Positions 1 to 11,147 of a stretch of 64,000 bases of DNA are shown here, piece by piece (position 1 is the stretch's first letter; each line of letters begins with the position of its first letter). Both the position numbers and the translations under genes were made by a program. The notes beneath the pieces were generated by a model. That model was given only the letters and a program-made list of their open reading frames with translations. It ran no database searches and was not told the origin of the DNA. Source of the stretch: Calendula officinalis. Taxonomy: Eukaryota > Streptophyta > Magnoliopsida > Asterales > Asteraceae. The DNA is taken from assembly GCA_963853835.1 (NCBI GenBank), contig OY970824.1, positions 44,288,227-44,352,226 of the forward strand, in the 5' to 3' direction.

Positions 1-783
1 TTATATAACTTAACAACACTTCAAGAACACTAAAACACACATGTCATCAATTTTGGAAGAACCCCATCTTCTTCCCAAGAACTCCATTGATGGAGCTTTC
101 ATGGAAGCTTCACCAAATAGATACAACTAACAATTCTACACATACATAACTTGCTATAACTCAATTAAACACCAAATCAAGCATCAATTTCGGATTACAA
201 ACAAGATTCATCAAGAAATTCATGAAAACCCAAAAACACAAGAGCCCTAGTTCATCCCTACATCAAGAACATGAAATCTAGCTAAGGAAGAAGAGAACTT
301 ACTTAAACATGCTTCTAGATTATGAAAATCACCCAAAGGAGCAAAGAACTTCAAGACATAATCATCAATTTGGGAGAAAAAGCTCAAATGTGTGTTGTGT
401 GTGTGTGTGTCTCGTGTGTCTGGCAAAGGGAGGAAGAACAACAATTTTGACACATGTCCTCTCAAATAACACGTACCCCCTCCCCCCTTCTCAGATAAAT
501 TCATTAAAACACAGTACCGGTTATTAGGTTCGCAAATAAATAAGTTAGACCTAACTAATTCCAATTTTAACAATGAAGATATTTTTAGAACCCCGGTTCA
601 GAAGTGAACCCAAATATGTAAAACTCATTATAATATTTAAATATCTCAGTTTTACTAATTTTAACCCATGGTTAAAAATACAATTAAATATGATTAAATC
701 AAATAAATTATATAAAACAATAAACAAATAAATTACTTACCGAAAGTACTTCAAAATTCTTGGCCGGGTCTCAGGATGTTACA
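1..783 (-). repeat. Partial LTR of a minus-strand Ty3/Gypsy element (element G)
   Basis: Read on the minus strand, the LTR begins at 783 with TGTAACATCC, directly after a purine-rich tract. On that strand this is the start of the 3' LTR, which runs off the left edge of the window. It contains no long reading frame; the short ORFs seen here are not supported as genes. A GT-rich simple stretch lies near 390-420. The family differs from Gypsy family B further right because its LTR start is different. Confidence 0.7.
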
Positions 784-914
784 ATTCTACCCCCCTTAAA
801 AAGATTTCGTCCTCGAAATCTCCTTGATTACACACAACAGAATTAAAACAAGTTTATAAATATCATTATATCTTTGTCTCATATTTACATGTCAAAAATA
901 ATAATCCTTATTGT
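784..914 (-). other. Polypurine tract and tail of internal region of element G
   Basis: The minus strand reads GAGGACGAAATCTTTTTAAG followed by a G-rich tract and then the LTR start TGTAACATCC. The 'gacgaaat' word just before the purine tract also occurs before the purine tract of family B, and is typical of plant Gypsy elements that end in an integrase or chromodomain. Beyond about 840 the sequence is AT-rich and unassigned, until similarity to a B-type LTR begins near 915. Confidence 0.6.
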
Positions 915-1851
915 TCCTCCATAGGATGAGTGTCATCCAATAGTACTATCTGCATATCCATGGTCTAGATCCACTAGTTAATGATTGCTGGTACCTTAGT
1001 CCAGTATAATAATTGTTTGTCATGCAAACGCGATAATGAAAATGTGAAATGTTTGTTGTACAATCATATAATGAAATAGTAATGTATCATTTGATTATGT
1101 TTTCATCCCCAATAGTTTATAAAACAGTAAAAAGTAGTAAAAGGGGCTGTGGACTCACATGGGCAAAGCTTAGCTCTCGATAAACCTCAAAGAATATCTT
1201 CAAAGACTCCTAGCGCCTAAACGCAATAAATCTTCTAAAAGAGATAAGAACTAGTTTATTTCGAATTTCAAATAAAATAGGATAGAGATAAGTGTTTGAA
1301 AGTGAGATAGAGATAACACTTAAATATTCAAATGAGATGATAACCACACCACCTTGGTGTGGTTTGGACGAAATTATGACACGAGGGTGAAGGGGTTTCG
1401 GCCATTTGATGGTCGGGACAACAATTGATGTGTCGGTTTTGGATTAAATTCGATACGAGTCACGTTTTATTGATTATTTTGATTTATTGATTAAATATTA
1501 CTTAAATATTATTATTAAAAAATGTTTTTGAGAAATAAAGTCACCACAAATAAAATGAAATGTTGTGTTGACTAAAATAGTCAAACACTGATGTATGGTG
1601 AAATGTTAAATGTGTTTGTGAATTGTTATGTGTTTGGATGCCAATTTTAGAAATGAAACGAAATGAGGAAAGTTTCTAAAATAGAAACTTTCTAAATACA
1701 AAAATGATTGAATGCGGAAATTTCTAAAAATAGAAACTTTCTAAAATTAGAAATGATAGGAAAATGAGGAAAGTTTCTAAAAATAGAAACTTTCTAAATA
1801 TAGAAAGTAAGAAATGAAAAATTGTAACATTCCCAAATGTCGAGTTGTCAC
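915..1851 (-). repeat. Inverted, shortened LTR of Gypsy family B
   Basis: The minus strand starts at 1851 with TGTGACAACTCG, the same terminus as the B LTRs at 2513 and 19417. It ends near 915 in sequence matching the reverse complement of about 11740-11990 (for example the words around the 'ctatctgcatatcc' block). The middle is much shorter than in B and partly different, so this is a diverged or internally deleted relative. Its exact terminus abuts a plus-strand B LTR fragment at 1852, which suggests it inserted there or was left by rearrangement. Confidence 0.75.
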
Positions 1852-1982
1852 AGTGTATATCCATAAAAGAACGATAACATACTGGAGTTGAAGTGTAGAT
1901 TGTGGACTTAGGGGTTGGTATATTAACTCAATAGCCTAGCTACCTGTTGGGGATAACAGTCATGCGATGTCAAACATAACAA
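1852..1982 (+). repeat. Plus-strand LTR fragment of Gypsy family B
   Basis: These 131 bases match the B LTR at about 12026-12156 almost base for base ('gtgtatatccataaaagaa' and onward). The match stops abruptly at 'aacataacaact', where pol sequence begins. No terminus of the LTR is present. The piece is the left-over 5' part of a B copy that lost everything between its LTR and the end of pol. Confidence 0.85.
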
Positions 1983-2478
1983 CTGACAAGAAGGGTTATG
2001 TTGATAATCGTCGAAAGCCCCTAGAGTTCGCTGTTGGCGACCGCGTGTTGCTAAAGGTAGCACCTTGGAAAGGTGTTGTACGCTATGGTAAGAAGGGAAA
2101 GCTCAGTCCTCGTTATGTTGGAACATTTGAAATCATTGAAAGAATCGGTGCTGTTGCCTATCGTCTTCGCCTTCCTAAAGAGATCAGTACGTGCGTAACA
2201 CATTTCATGTGTCAAATCTTAAGAAGTTTATTCATGATACTTCGCTCATTGTTCATGCTGAGGAAATTATTATCGACGACGAACCACATTTCACTGAGGA
2301 ACCAATCAAAATCTCCGACTGGAAAAAGCAAAAGCTAAGGAGAAGCAAGATCAAACTCGTTAAAGTCAGATGGAACTCCAAAAGAGGTCCTGAGTTCACG
2401 TGGGAACGTGAAGATCAAAAGCGAAAGAAATATCCTCATCTTTTTCTCGTTGTCTCTCCTGTTCGCTCTTCGTCTTAA
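1983..2478 (+). pseudogene. Gypsy family B pol C-terminus (integrase tail and chromodomain-like end), truncated
   Basis: The translated sequence matches the C-terminal part of the B polyprotein at 18890-19380. It contains the integrase GPF/Y-type region ('LSPRYVGTFEIIERIGAVAYRLRLP') and a terminal segment with 'VKVRWNSKRGPEFTWERED', which looks like a decayed chromodomain of the Tekay/Del type. One base is missing near 2189 compared with the B copy, which shifts the frame between 'LPKEIST' and 'RNTFHVSN'. Everything upstream of residue 'RRKPLEF' is deleted. It cannot make a working protein. The last codons (to the stop at 2476-2478) lie 34 bases before the next LTR. Confidence 0.85.
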
Positions 2479-2512
2479 ATTTCGGGACGAAATTTCTTCA
2501 ACCAGGGGAGAA
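2479..2512 (+). other. Polypurine tract region of truncated B copy
   Basis: The stretch 'accaggggagaa' immediately precedes the LTR start TGTGACAACT at 2513. It is the plus-strand priming site for reverse transcription. The same tract occurs at 19408-19416 before the 3' LTR. Confidence 0.8.
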
Positions 2513-3568
2513 TGTGACAACTCGATATTTCCAGTATGTAATCTCATTTCATTTCTAGAACTTTCCTTATTTAGAAAGTTTCTACTTTTATACATTTCTA
2601 TTTTTGGCATCCAAACACACAACAAAACATCTATTTTTACACCATACATTAGTGTTTGATTATTTTAGTCAACACAACATTATTACTTTCTTATGGTGAC
2701 ACATTTGAGATAAAAACATACTTAAAATAGTAACTTTTATCGGTTACGCGATAAACAAATTTTAATTTAATAAACGTGACTCGAATTGAACTAGCCTATA
2801 AACCAATGCATCAAACCTTGATCGACCACCATTGTGGCCAGCCTACCCCTACTCGAGACCCCTTGATCGGCCGAACCACCAAGTGTGGTGAAGCCTATCT
2901 CCTTTTGATTTTCTTGACCTTATCCACCTACTTTGAAAAGAGTCCTTGTTGTAGTCAAATTCTTCCATCTAACCCTAATCCTTCCATATAAAATACCCAT
3001 CTTTACCCAACAATTAAACCCTATTTGCTTCTTGTTGAATTCGGCCAAGCTCTAAATCCCGATCACCCCCTTTGTCCGTCCGATTGCAAGCAAACAAGCC
3101 AAACTCGAACCCTAGTTCGTCCGATCCAAGTTATCATTCGATTCCCCATTGTTTTCCTTTATGTTTTCTTTATTGCTTTCTTATTGATTCGAACCCGAGA
3201 CCATGGCTAAGAGCCATATGGTCTCGGTTAGCCACTATAGCCGTAGCATGCATGCATGTATACGTATACATGTGTGTGTGTGTGTTTGTTTGTTTGATTC
3301 GTTACTCACTAGAATTGTTGTTGAATCATTGTTTTGATGCTTTGAACCCTAGATCTAACCATGTTGTGCCTTAAATCCTAGATCTAGCCACAAACTCGAA
3401 CCCTAGAACCGATCTAGACCAAACCGTAGGGTCTTGGCCTATTCGGCCGACCCACACCCAAACATAAACCCTAGAAACCGAACCTTAACCCTAGTTGACC
3501 AACATGGTTGACTTTTTGACCTAGATTGACTAGATTTGACTTTTGTTTACCCAAACTTGTGCTAGACT
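2513..3568 (+). repeat. Gypsy family B 5' LTR, left part (interrupted by element A)
   Basis: The LTR starts TGTGACAACTCGATATTTCC and matches 19417-20466. A TATA-like word lies at 2987-2993 (tataaaa), about 475 bases into the LTR, so U3 is short and R plus U5 very long. Downstream are repeated AAACCCTA and 'gaaccctag' words. The LTR is cut at 3568 by Copia element A and resumes at 11013; the 5-bp AGACT at 3564-3568 is the target site. The LTR also serves as the right end of the truncated copy to its left, so neighbouring B copies share LTRs. Confidence 0.9.
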
Positions 3569-4287
3569 TAATGGTGATTTTCGGTTATTACAAGTAACAA
3601 AACGTAGCGGAAAAGTTTAATCACCATGAACGGATCTAATATTGATTAATACAATTAAACTATAAATAAAATCAAAGAGTTAGGATGAAAATCATACCCT
3701 TGAAGCCTTTGATTACACCAATGTATGAGGATGAAGAACTCTAAGAATTCAATGTAGAATTCCTCTAATGATATCCACACTACACCATATCAAGAACACC
3801 AATTGGGATGCTAGTCCGTTGAACAAAGCAAGAACCAAATACCAAAACAAATCTTTTGTTTCTTATACGTGCATAAGGCCAATTAAAACAACAAAAGGAA
3901 TTTATTTGTCCCTTTGCTTTTCTGGACGTTTTTCACACAAAACAAATAAGATCGTATGGTTTGAAGTTGCGGCTGTGTATTGGGCAAATAGAGAGGATTA
4001 GGGTTTTTTTTCTTGCTCCCTAATTTAAGTATATATTCTCTAATTACAAGTTAGGAGATATGACACTTAGCCCCTTGTACTTTTGATTCTTTAGATTACT
4101 CACTAATATGTTTTAACTTAACAATTAATTAAAACATAACTAGCCAAGTAATCATAGTTTATATAAATAATATAATTACCCTAATTATATATCAAAATGG
4201 TGTTTGGTGTATAAGTGTGTGACCCTTTGGGCTCACATGCGTCTAGCCATATAACTATATGTCATGTACGTGAAGCATATTCCAACA
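3569..4287 (-). repeat. 3' LTR of element A (left copy)
   Basis: In element sense it starts TGTTGGAATATGC at 4287 and ends ...CCATTA at 3569, not the usual ...CA. It pairs with 10287-11007. The two are nearly identical from about 3686 to 4287, but the first ~115 bases (element-sense U5 end) are clearly more diverged. A possible TATA word lies at 4030-4035. A 77-codon frame at 3768-4001 recurs in the other LTR only because LTRs are duplicated; it is not a supported gene. Confidence 0.9.
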
Positions 4288-5239
4288 GCTCCCACTTGCG
4301 CACGTCATAACAATCAAGTAGTTATACAAGCAAAGGTTAGAGTCTAGCAACCCGCCAATTAGAAGTATATGAGTGAGTTTCAGAAAAGTCCAGGTTCAAA
4401 GTTTTTCAATCAGTTATCCTTTTGTTACTGATACCATGTTGAATTTTAGACAAGTATTAATGTCAATCTAAAATTTCAACGATTCTATTTCTCGATCTAT
4501 ACATTGAAGTAGATTACCAAACCAATCAAGATTCATCTTGATTACCTTTGGGTACGGCCGTACAAGCGTATATTCAAATCATTGAGGGCCCAGTAGTATC
4601 TAATCCAAACATGTGGAGGAACAAATTCTTTATTGACTACACGTGTTTGATATATGCTTAATGACAAACCCGAAGATAGTTGTTATAGCAGCCTTGTTCA
4701 GGTCAGCGTTTAACCACATCAAAGTTTGGCACTCCACATACACAAACCAACTTGCATCTCAAGTCAGAGGATAAGCGACAAAGCCTTTGTGAGATTCACT
4801 TGTGACATAAATCCAGGAAGTGATTTCTCATAGGTTGGGTCAGTCCAATTGTGCATCAAAATGAACAACATGTGAGTTTGATTTCATCATCCTTAGTCAT
4901 ACTAAGATGATGTCATCAATGCCCTCAGATTTGTCTTAATAATATTCCCATATTATTAATATGACAATGGACAATTTAGAATATAAAACGCAGTAAATAT
5001 TCAAGGATATAAACATGCAAATATAGAACACAGTAGATATTCATATAAAAATGATCATATCAAATATATCAATTTATTCCAATATAAACTGCTCAACGTT
5101 CCATTATCCAAATACTAAAACAGATTTACATGAGACTACTAGCTTGTCGAAGTCCAATGTTCCATTCATATCCAATATGTTTGGTACAAGGCATTGAGTT
5201 CGATGAAGTGTCAGCTAGTTAGATATGTGTTTGAACTTT
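4288..5239 (-). other. Polypurine tract and 3' untranslated region of element A
   Basis: On the minus strand 'gcaagtgggagc' precedes the LTR start at 4287 and is the polypurine tract. The rest of the interval has no reading frame with recognisable similarity. Its arrangement (about 0.9 kb between the polymerase remnant and the LTR, with a 'gagggccca' block near 4587) parallels the 3' region of element F at 55717-56592, which suggests related elements. Any RNase H sequence here is deleted or unrecognisable. Confidence 0.6.
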
Positions 5240-6240
5240 AGTAGTACGAATTTCACATAACTCGATAAATCATTCGAGTTTAGTGAACCTTCGTAAATAG
5301 GATCTAGCGTCATCACGACCTATTTCAAAACCAGCATAAGTATAGCAAGTATACATAGTTTCAGTTCGGTATCTCCACGATAACCAAGGAACATATATCC
5401 AGTATTTCAAAAATACTTCAATGTGTTCTAAATAGTAATCCAGTGACTCTCTCGTGGATTCTGTTGGTATTTTCCAGTAAGGTTCCATGAGGACGTTACA
5501 TTAGGTCTAGTGCTCCTTATAGCGTACATGATGAATGGAATAGCCAATACATAGGGGATTACATTCATTCGCCTCACCACATCAAGTGTGGAAGGTTCTT
5601 GAGTCTCACTCAAGTTTACATTGTTTGGCATACGAGGACTTCCTCGTTTGGGAGTACCATTCTAAACCGTTTAGAATCTTGTCAATGTAAGCACTTTGAC
5701 TTAAACCAATTAACCGCTTTGATCTATCATTATAGATCTTTACTCCAAGTATGTATGTCGTATCCCTACAATCCTTCATGTCAAAACATTTTCCAACCCA
5801 GGAATTTCATCTTGTAGCATTGGTATATTGTTTCACATGAATGACATGTCATCAGCATGTATGACTTGAGAAATGACAATGCTCCCACTAGCTTTCATAT
5901 ATACACATGCTCAATTTGGGTTTTTGGTGAAACAAACGTTTTGATTTCATCATAAACCAAATCTCATAGTCATGGTACACTACTTTGGCTATAAGAATCC
6001 TAATGTCTTTAGTAACAGACGAGAAGGTTTCATCAATGTCAATCCAGTAGGATTGAGTGTAACCTTTTGTTACTATAAGAGATCTATAGGTGTGTATATT
6101 CTCTCATCCATGTCAACAGTGTTACTGTTTTGAGAAAGATCAACCAAGTTCAAAACTTGGTTGTCTATCATGGATTTCATTTTCGCATTCATAGCTTCAA
6201 GTCATTTTTCGAATTCAAAATTTGATAATGCAACTTGATA
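5240..6240 (-). pseudogene. Element A reverse transcriptase / RNase H remnant
   Basis: Minus-strand translations show scraps of a Copia polymerase: 'IPYVLAIPFIMYAIRSTRPNV' (5428-5631), which aligns with 'IPYASAVGSIMYAMLCTRPDV' of element F, a 'GFEIGRDDARS' scrap near 5300 like the RNase H start, and the 'MKSMIDNQVLNLVDL' start of the reverse transcriptase near 6180. The part with the catalytic YVDD motif is replaced by a short frame-broken stretch near 5840-5900. Stops occur in every frame. It cannot encode a working enzyme. Confidence 0.75.
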
Positions 6241-7300
6241 GTTAGGGGGTTCATTATGATCCTCGAAACTTTGCTCCTCGGCATCGACATAAATCTATAT
6301 CGTTCAGGAGCATGAGGTGTCCTTGCGGACCTACGAATGGGAACAACATCATCCTGTGGTCAAACATCTATATGTCCAGCCTCAGAATGATATTTGCTAG
6401 TGTTACCAGAAGGGTGTGTATCTTCACTTTAAATCTTGTCAAAGTCCATAGTGCTCCCACTTGCTTTGTGAAATGAGATTGTTCTCAAGAAACTCAGCAT
6501 ACCGAGTAACAACAATTTGTTCTCAGTTGGGAAGTAAAATAGTAACGGAGATATTCTTGATAGATATGGGCTCAAGTTTGTTCGGCATGTCTCGTTCCAC
6601 GAGATCCTCAAAACCCCAGATCTTCATGTAAGACAACTTAGGGACTTTCCCATGCCATATCTCATATGGTGTATTTTTAACCTTTTGGTCGGAACCATAT
6701 TAAGTATTCGAGCAGCAGACTTCAGTGCATGCCCTCAAAAGGATAGTGTAAGAGTAGTAGGACTCATCATAGACTGAACCATGTCATACAGGGTCCGATA
6801 TCTCCTTCCAGACTCACCATTATCTTGTGGAGTGTATGGAGGAGTGAATTGTGAGACAATCTCACGATGTGTGGGATGATCCAGAAACTCTTGACTCATG
6901 TACTTTCTTCCTTGATCAAGACAGAAAGCCTTTATTGTCTTGCCGAGTTGATTTTCTACTTTACTTTAGAAAGCTTTGAACGTTTCAAAGATTTCATGCT
7001 TATGTTTAATCAAGTAAACATAACCATAGCGACTAATATCATCAAAACTTTCATGTTGATGTTTAATCAAGTAAACATAACTAAAGAGACTGATATCATC
7101 AGTGAAAGTTATAAAGTAGGTGGCACCTTCCCTAGTCTTTGTTCTAAAAGGGCCGCATACATCAGTATGTATGATTCCAAGTAGATCTTTAGCTCTTTCG
7201 CCTAACATGGGAGAAAGGCTTTCTTGTTATCTTTCCATAATATACAAGAGAGGCATTTAAATGATTCATAATCATTTGTTAAGAAGCCCGTCGTGTTGTA
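6241..7300 (-). pseudogene. Element A integrase remnant with internal duplication
   Basis: The minus strand carries 'LGERAKDLLGIIHTDVCGPF' (7150-7208), the integrase core start, followed by 'ATYFITFTDD' with the first catalytic aspartate region. A 57-bp tandem duplication (6995-7051 and 7052-7108) repeats the 'YVYLIKHKHE' segment, adding 19 codons without shifting frame. Further down, 6770-6860 gives 'TPPYTPQDNGESGRRYRT', the region holding the catalytic glutamate in relatives, and 6600-6700 gives 'TPYEIWHGKVPKLSYMKIWG'. Stops and frameshifts interrupt all of these. Confidence 0.75.
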
Positions 7301-7779
7301 GTATCAAAATGCGTTTCTTGTTTATGTGGAAAAGATGATAATGTTCTAGGTAAATGGAATCCAAACCGTTTTGGATTCTTGAGTGCTACATTTGTATATA
7401 TAGAACTATCGTTTGAATTAGGATCATGCATATTAATTTTATAATATACTATTACAAGGAATAGTAATAAAAACATGTTATTTTTCATAAAACAAAATAT
7501 CATAATCCATTATTCAACAAACGATAAAGCTAAACAATGCATAATTGACAATTGTTTTAAAACAATAATTAACGCATTATGAAGGATAAGATCACAGCTT
7601 CCATTCATTTAGCTTTCTACTTCACTTTTAATCTTACACATTTGTGTAAATGTGAGTTCCACAACTAGTGTCATACACTCAAGATTTATTACGAAAAGTA
7701 TAGAGTTCTATAATGAAGATACCTAATGTGCTAGCTAGAACACATTTGTCCTTCATCAACTCTGCCAAGTAGGCAGGAC

Positions 7780-8525
7780 TATTCCTCCTTCAATGGCCAG
7801 TTTCATCACAATGATGGCAAGAAATATCCTTTGCATGGTGCTCCTTTTTAGCAGGTGGGGGAATCGTAGGCGTGGAAAAGTAAACTAGCTTACCCTTACC
7901 CAGACTCTTGCCTTGTGCTTGCGGTTTTACCTTCCCTGATTGCTAGAAAAGAATTGGGTAATCTTTGCTCAACCAGTTTTACTATAGCATACACCAATTG
8001 TCTTCCCCATGCTATGTACTTTTAAAACTCTTTTCAAACTGGTCTTAGCCCTTGGATAGTGAGGTAAGAATCAAGCTCATTCCAAGAAGTTGTGGCAATG
8101 GGTAACCAAGACGTTCTATTTGATCAAGATAGCATTTCATATTGAAGATGTAAGTGCTAACTGATTGGCCGTCCTCCTGCTTGTAAGCGTTGAATGCTTT
8201 AACTGTTTTGAACTGTTCAAGTTCTGCATGTTGTTGAAATATCATTTTCAACTCGCTTATCATGTCATATGTTGTGAGTTCCTCGAAGTTCTTTCGAATC
8301 TCGGGGTTCATGCTCACAAGCATAGGAGTAGCGACTTCTTGGTGTTCGTTAAACGTTTTAGTAAAGGCTGGACGAACAGCAACAAAAGCATTGGCAGGAG
8401 GTGCCTCAGCTAAGGCCTCTTACAGGTGTATCAACTTGTTCTCATCTCTAAGGACAATCCTTAGAGTTCGATATTAGTCGATTTCAGTTTTCAAGAACTG
8501 ATTTTAGAGTGGAGATACTTAGGTT
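7780..8525 (-). pseudogene. Element A gag remnant
   Basis: A 92-codon open stretch (8045-8323) encodes a Copia Gag segment with 'FEELTTYDMISELKMIFQQH' and 'FNMKCYLDQIERLGYP', aligning with residues ~115-175 of the element F polyprotein. Upstream to about 8520 the frame reads 'RTLRIVLRDENKLIHL', also Gag-like. At 7786-7825 a zinc-knuckle remnant 'CHHCDETGH' is followed by a stop and has serine where the last cysteine should be. It is not functional. Confidence 0.75.
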
Positions 8526-10270
8526 TTGATTTGTTGTTGTTATCTGTATAACACACAAAGTTCAAAAAATAGTATTTTCAATAATAATTTCTTTTAATCA
8601 ATTAACTACCCAATTAATTTTAACTAAGAGCTAAGATCCCATTGAGCTTCTATCACCGCATCAGTTGATCTGCTAGAGATGATAGATCCAATAGGTAGGT
8701 GACGATCAACAATTTCATTACTAGTGCAACTCTTAGAGGTATGGGACTTCATGGCACCTAGTGAACAAGCACCTAGGGTCAAGTGGCATGTTTGTCGCAT
8801 CTTCGCCTCGAGTCAAGGTCTCACCGTTAACTCGATTAAGTCATCCAATGTGAAATCATGTCAAAATAGATCTAGGTCTCACGCGTAGAGAATAATGACC
8901 TCGGATCTAAATTCAAACCACGTCTCACGTGAATTCAAAAATAGAAGCAAGTGATTTCAACCGATTGGACGGCGTGACTTAAATTTTAGGTATGATAAAT
9001 TTTATTTATAAAATTTTATTTAAGATATGAATGAATCATGTACTTCATTCATACCACTTCATAAGTCGGTTAATAAATGGTAAAAACATGTAACGATTAT
9101 TAGGGTGTAAGTTCAAATCGTATTTAAACTTTGTTTAATCTCAAATACAAGTTTATATTAAAAATAATCATTAATGATTAACAAGTAATCATAGATGATA
9201 AAATTTTTGGATGTTTTAATGTTTGTGTCTAAAATCGTATTTTAATTGTTTTATTACTTGTATCTAATAGAAAAGAAAACAACCACAAACATAAATAAAA
9301 CATGCAACAAATTTTGTGCAAACCTCGACCAATGAAATCCTAGGATCGGTCACGTGAGTCATCACGACGGACCGAAGGGTCAAACTAGGGGACGGGCCAA
9401 CATGAACCCAAACGGGCCTACATAAACCCAATGGGCTCCCACTTGCCCCAAGACATTCTTGAGCAAGTAGAAACCAATATTTGTGAAAAAAAATGCAATC
9501 TGCCAAAAAATTCTAGCAGAATTTGAAGCCTGAAAAGTCACTGAAGGACTCTCCGTCAGTCTTCCCTGCCTTCTGGAAAGTTGTAGGTCTCTGAATGGCG
9601 GAACTTTTGGCGGTGGTTTCAGGTCCAACGGAATAGCCAATCCCTGGGAAAATCTGTTTTCGTGCAGCTGCGCAGGAGGTGCCGAAAATTGTTGTTTTGT
9701 CCTCATCTTTTCTTCACCTTTGGTCAACAAATTACAAAGTACAAAGAAACAAAATACAACTATTCTAATTACTTTTACAATGAAATTTGCCCCAAAAAAT
9801 GGCACCAAAACTAAAAGAAAAAAAATTGAAACAAATACAACAATTAAGCCAAAAATACGGCTTTTCCCAAAACAACTAAACAACCAAACACAACCACATT
9901 CAATCACAAACGGTCTAGGTTTTCATCGGTTTTGCACAATCAATCAACATTTGACTAGGTTTTGGCTTGGTATATGGCAAAAATACATGTTTTGCCATAT
10001 GATAAATTAACAATTAAAATAAAATTTCAAGCCAAATAATATAAAAAATTCAATAAACAAGATTAATTTTTTATTTAGGTTTTTGTAACTAGTAGCAATT
10101 AGGGTTCCAAAAAATCAAAATTTTAACCCAATTTTAATTAAATTTTCGAAAATTAAAAAAAACAAAGAACCCTAGGGTTCTTTTCTTTCCATTCGCACGC
10201 CTCTAGGGGCCAAAAATTCGGATTTTGCTACTTTTTACAAAAAACTTGCTAATTAAATCATTAATATGAT
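8526..10270 (-). other. Leader region of element A
   Basis: About 1.7 kb lies between the gag remnant and the primer site. Element F has a leader of similar length (60631-62409). I see no recognisable protein. A 175-codon minus-strand frame at 9380-9907 has no features of a known family and is probably chance. At 9432-9440 the minus strand reads aagtgggagc, the same words as the element's polypurine tract; F has a comparable word in its leader. Confidence 0.6.
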
Positions 10271-10283
10271 GACTCTGATACCA
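10271..10283 (-). other. Primer binding site of element A
   Basis: The minus strand reads TGGTATCAGAGTC, complementary to the 3' end of plant initiator Met-tRNA apart from the last positions. It lies three to four bases inside the right (5') LTR. Confidence 0.8.
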
Positions 10284-10286
10284 CAG

Positions 10287-11007
10287 TTAGTGATTTACGG
10301 TTTAATCAAGAAAAACGGAGCGGAAAATATATATAAATCACTAATAACGGATCTACATATTGACAATATAATTAAGCAATAATATCAAAGAGTTTAGTAT
10401 GAAAATCATACCCTTGAAGCCTTTGATTACACCAATGTATGAGGATGAAGAACTCTAAGAATTCAATGTAGAATTCCTCTAATGGTATCCACACTACACC
10501 ATATTAAGAACACCAATTGGGATGCTAGTCCCTTGAACAAAGCAAGAACCAAATACCAAAACAAATCTTTTGTTTCTTATACGTGCATAAGGCCAATTAA
10601 AACAACCAAAGGAATTTATTTGTCCCTTTGCTTTTCTGGACGTTTTTCACACAAAACAAATAAGATCGTATGGTTTGAAGTTGCGGCTGTGTATTGGGCA
10701 AATAGGGAGGATTAGGGTTTTTTTCTTGCTCCCTAATCTAAGTATATATTCCCTAATTACAAGTTAGGAGATATGAGACTTAGCCCCTTGTACTTTTGAT
10801 TCTTTAGATTACTCACTAATACGTTTTAACTTAACAATTAATTAAAACATAACTAGCAAAGTAATCATAGTTTATATAAATAATATAATTACCCTAATTA
10901 TATTATATATATCAAAATGGTGTTTGGTGTATAAGTGTGTGACCCTTTAAGCTCACATGCGTCTAGCCATATAACTATATGTCATGTTCGTGAAGTATAT
11001 TCCAACA
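10287..11007 (-). repeat. 5' LTR of element A (right copy)
   Basis: In element sense it starts TGTTGGAATATACTTC at 11007 and ends near 10287 with ...CACTAA. It matches the left LTR closely from about 10401 onward, with a few substitutions and a short AT indel, but diverges strongly over the last ~115 bases. The flanking AGACT at 11008-11012 completes the target site duplication. Confidence 0.9.
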
Positions 11008-11147
11008 AGACTAAACCCTAGACCCGAACTCAAACCCTAGCCGAAATCTAGTGGACCAATGTTGAGTATATTGAGCAATGTTGACTTTAGAATTGACTAG
11101 TTTTGACCCATAAGTCAATACGGGTCAAGGCCGGATCTTGACCCAAA

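Larger units (their letters stand above)
3564..11012 (-). mobile_element. Copia element A, minus strand, decayed (Tork/Angela-like)
   Basis: The element spans 3569-11007, flanked by AGACT at 3564-3568 and 11008-11012. It has an LTR at each end, a polypurine tract next to the left LTR (its 3' LTR), a Met-tRNA primer site next to the right LTR, and remnants of gag, integrase and reverse transcriptase on the minus strand. The residues resemble those of element F in the same window, placing it in the same broad lineage. Large deletions and many stops make it non-autonomous. It is inserted in the B 5' LTR. Confidence 0.92.

Noticed and set aside
1..914. Host gene or promoter at the left edge
   Set aside because: The purine tract and LTR start at 783 identify it as the end of a Gypsy element, and no coding similarity was seen.
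2776..3374. Frames of 60-100 codons, partly repeated at 19679-20222
   Set aside because: They are in the B LTRs. The match between copies is LTR identity.
3768..4001. 77-codon frame also present at 10482-10715
   Set aside because: The frame lies inside both LTRs of element A. Its duplication is explained by the LTR pair, not by selection for a protein.
9380..9907. 175-codon minus-strand frame in the leader of A
   Set aside because: It has a hydrophobic start but no recognisable family and no counterpart in the F leader. It is most likely chance in AT-rich sequence.
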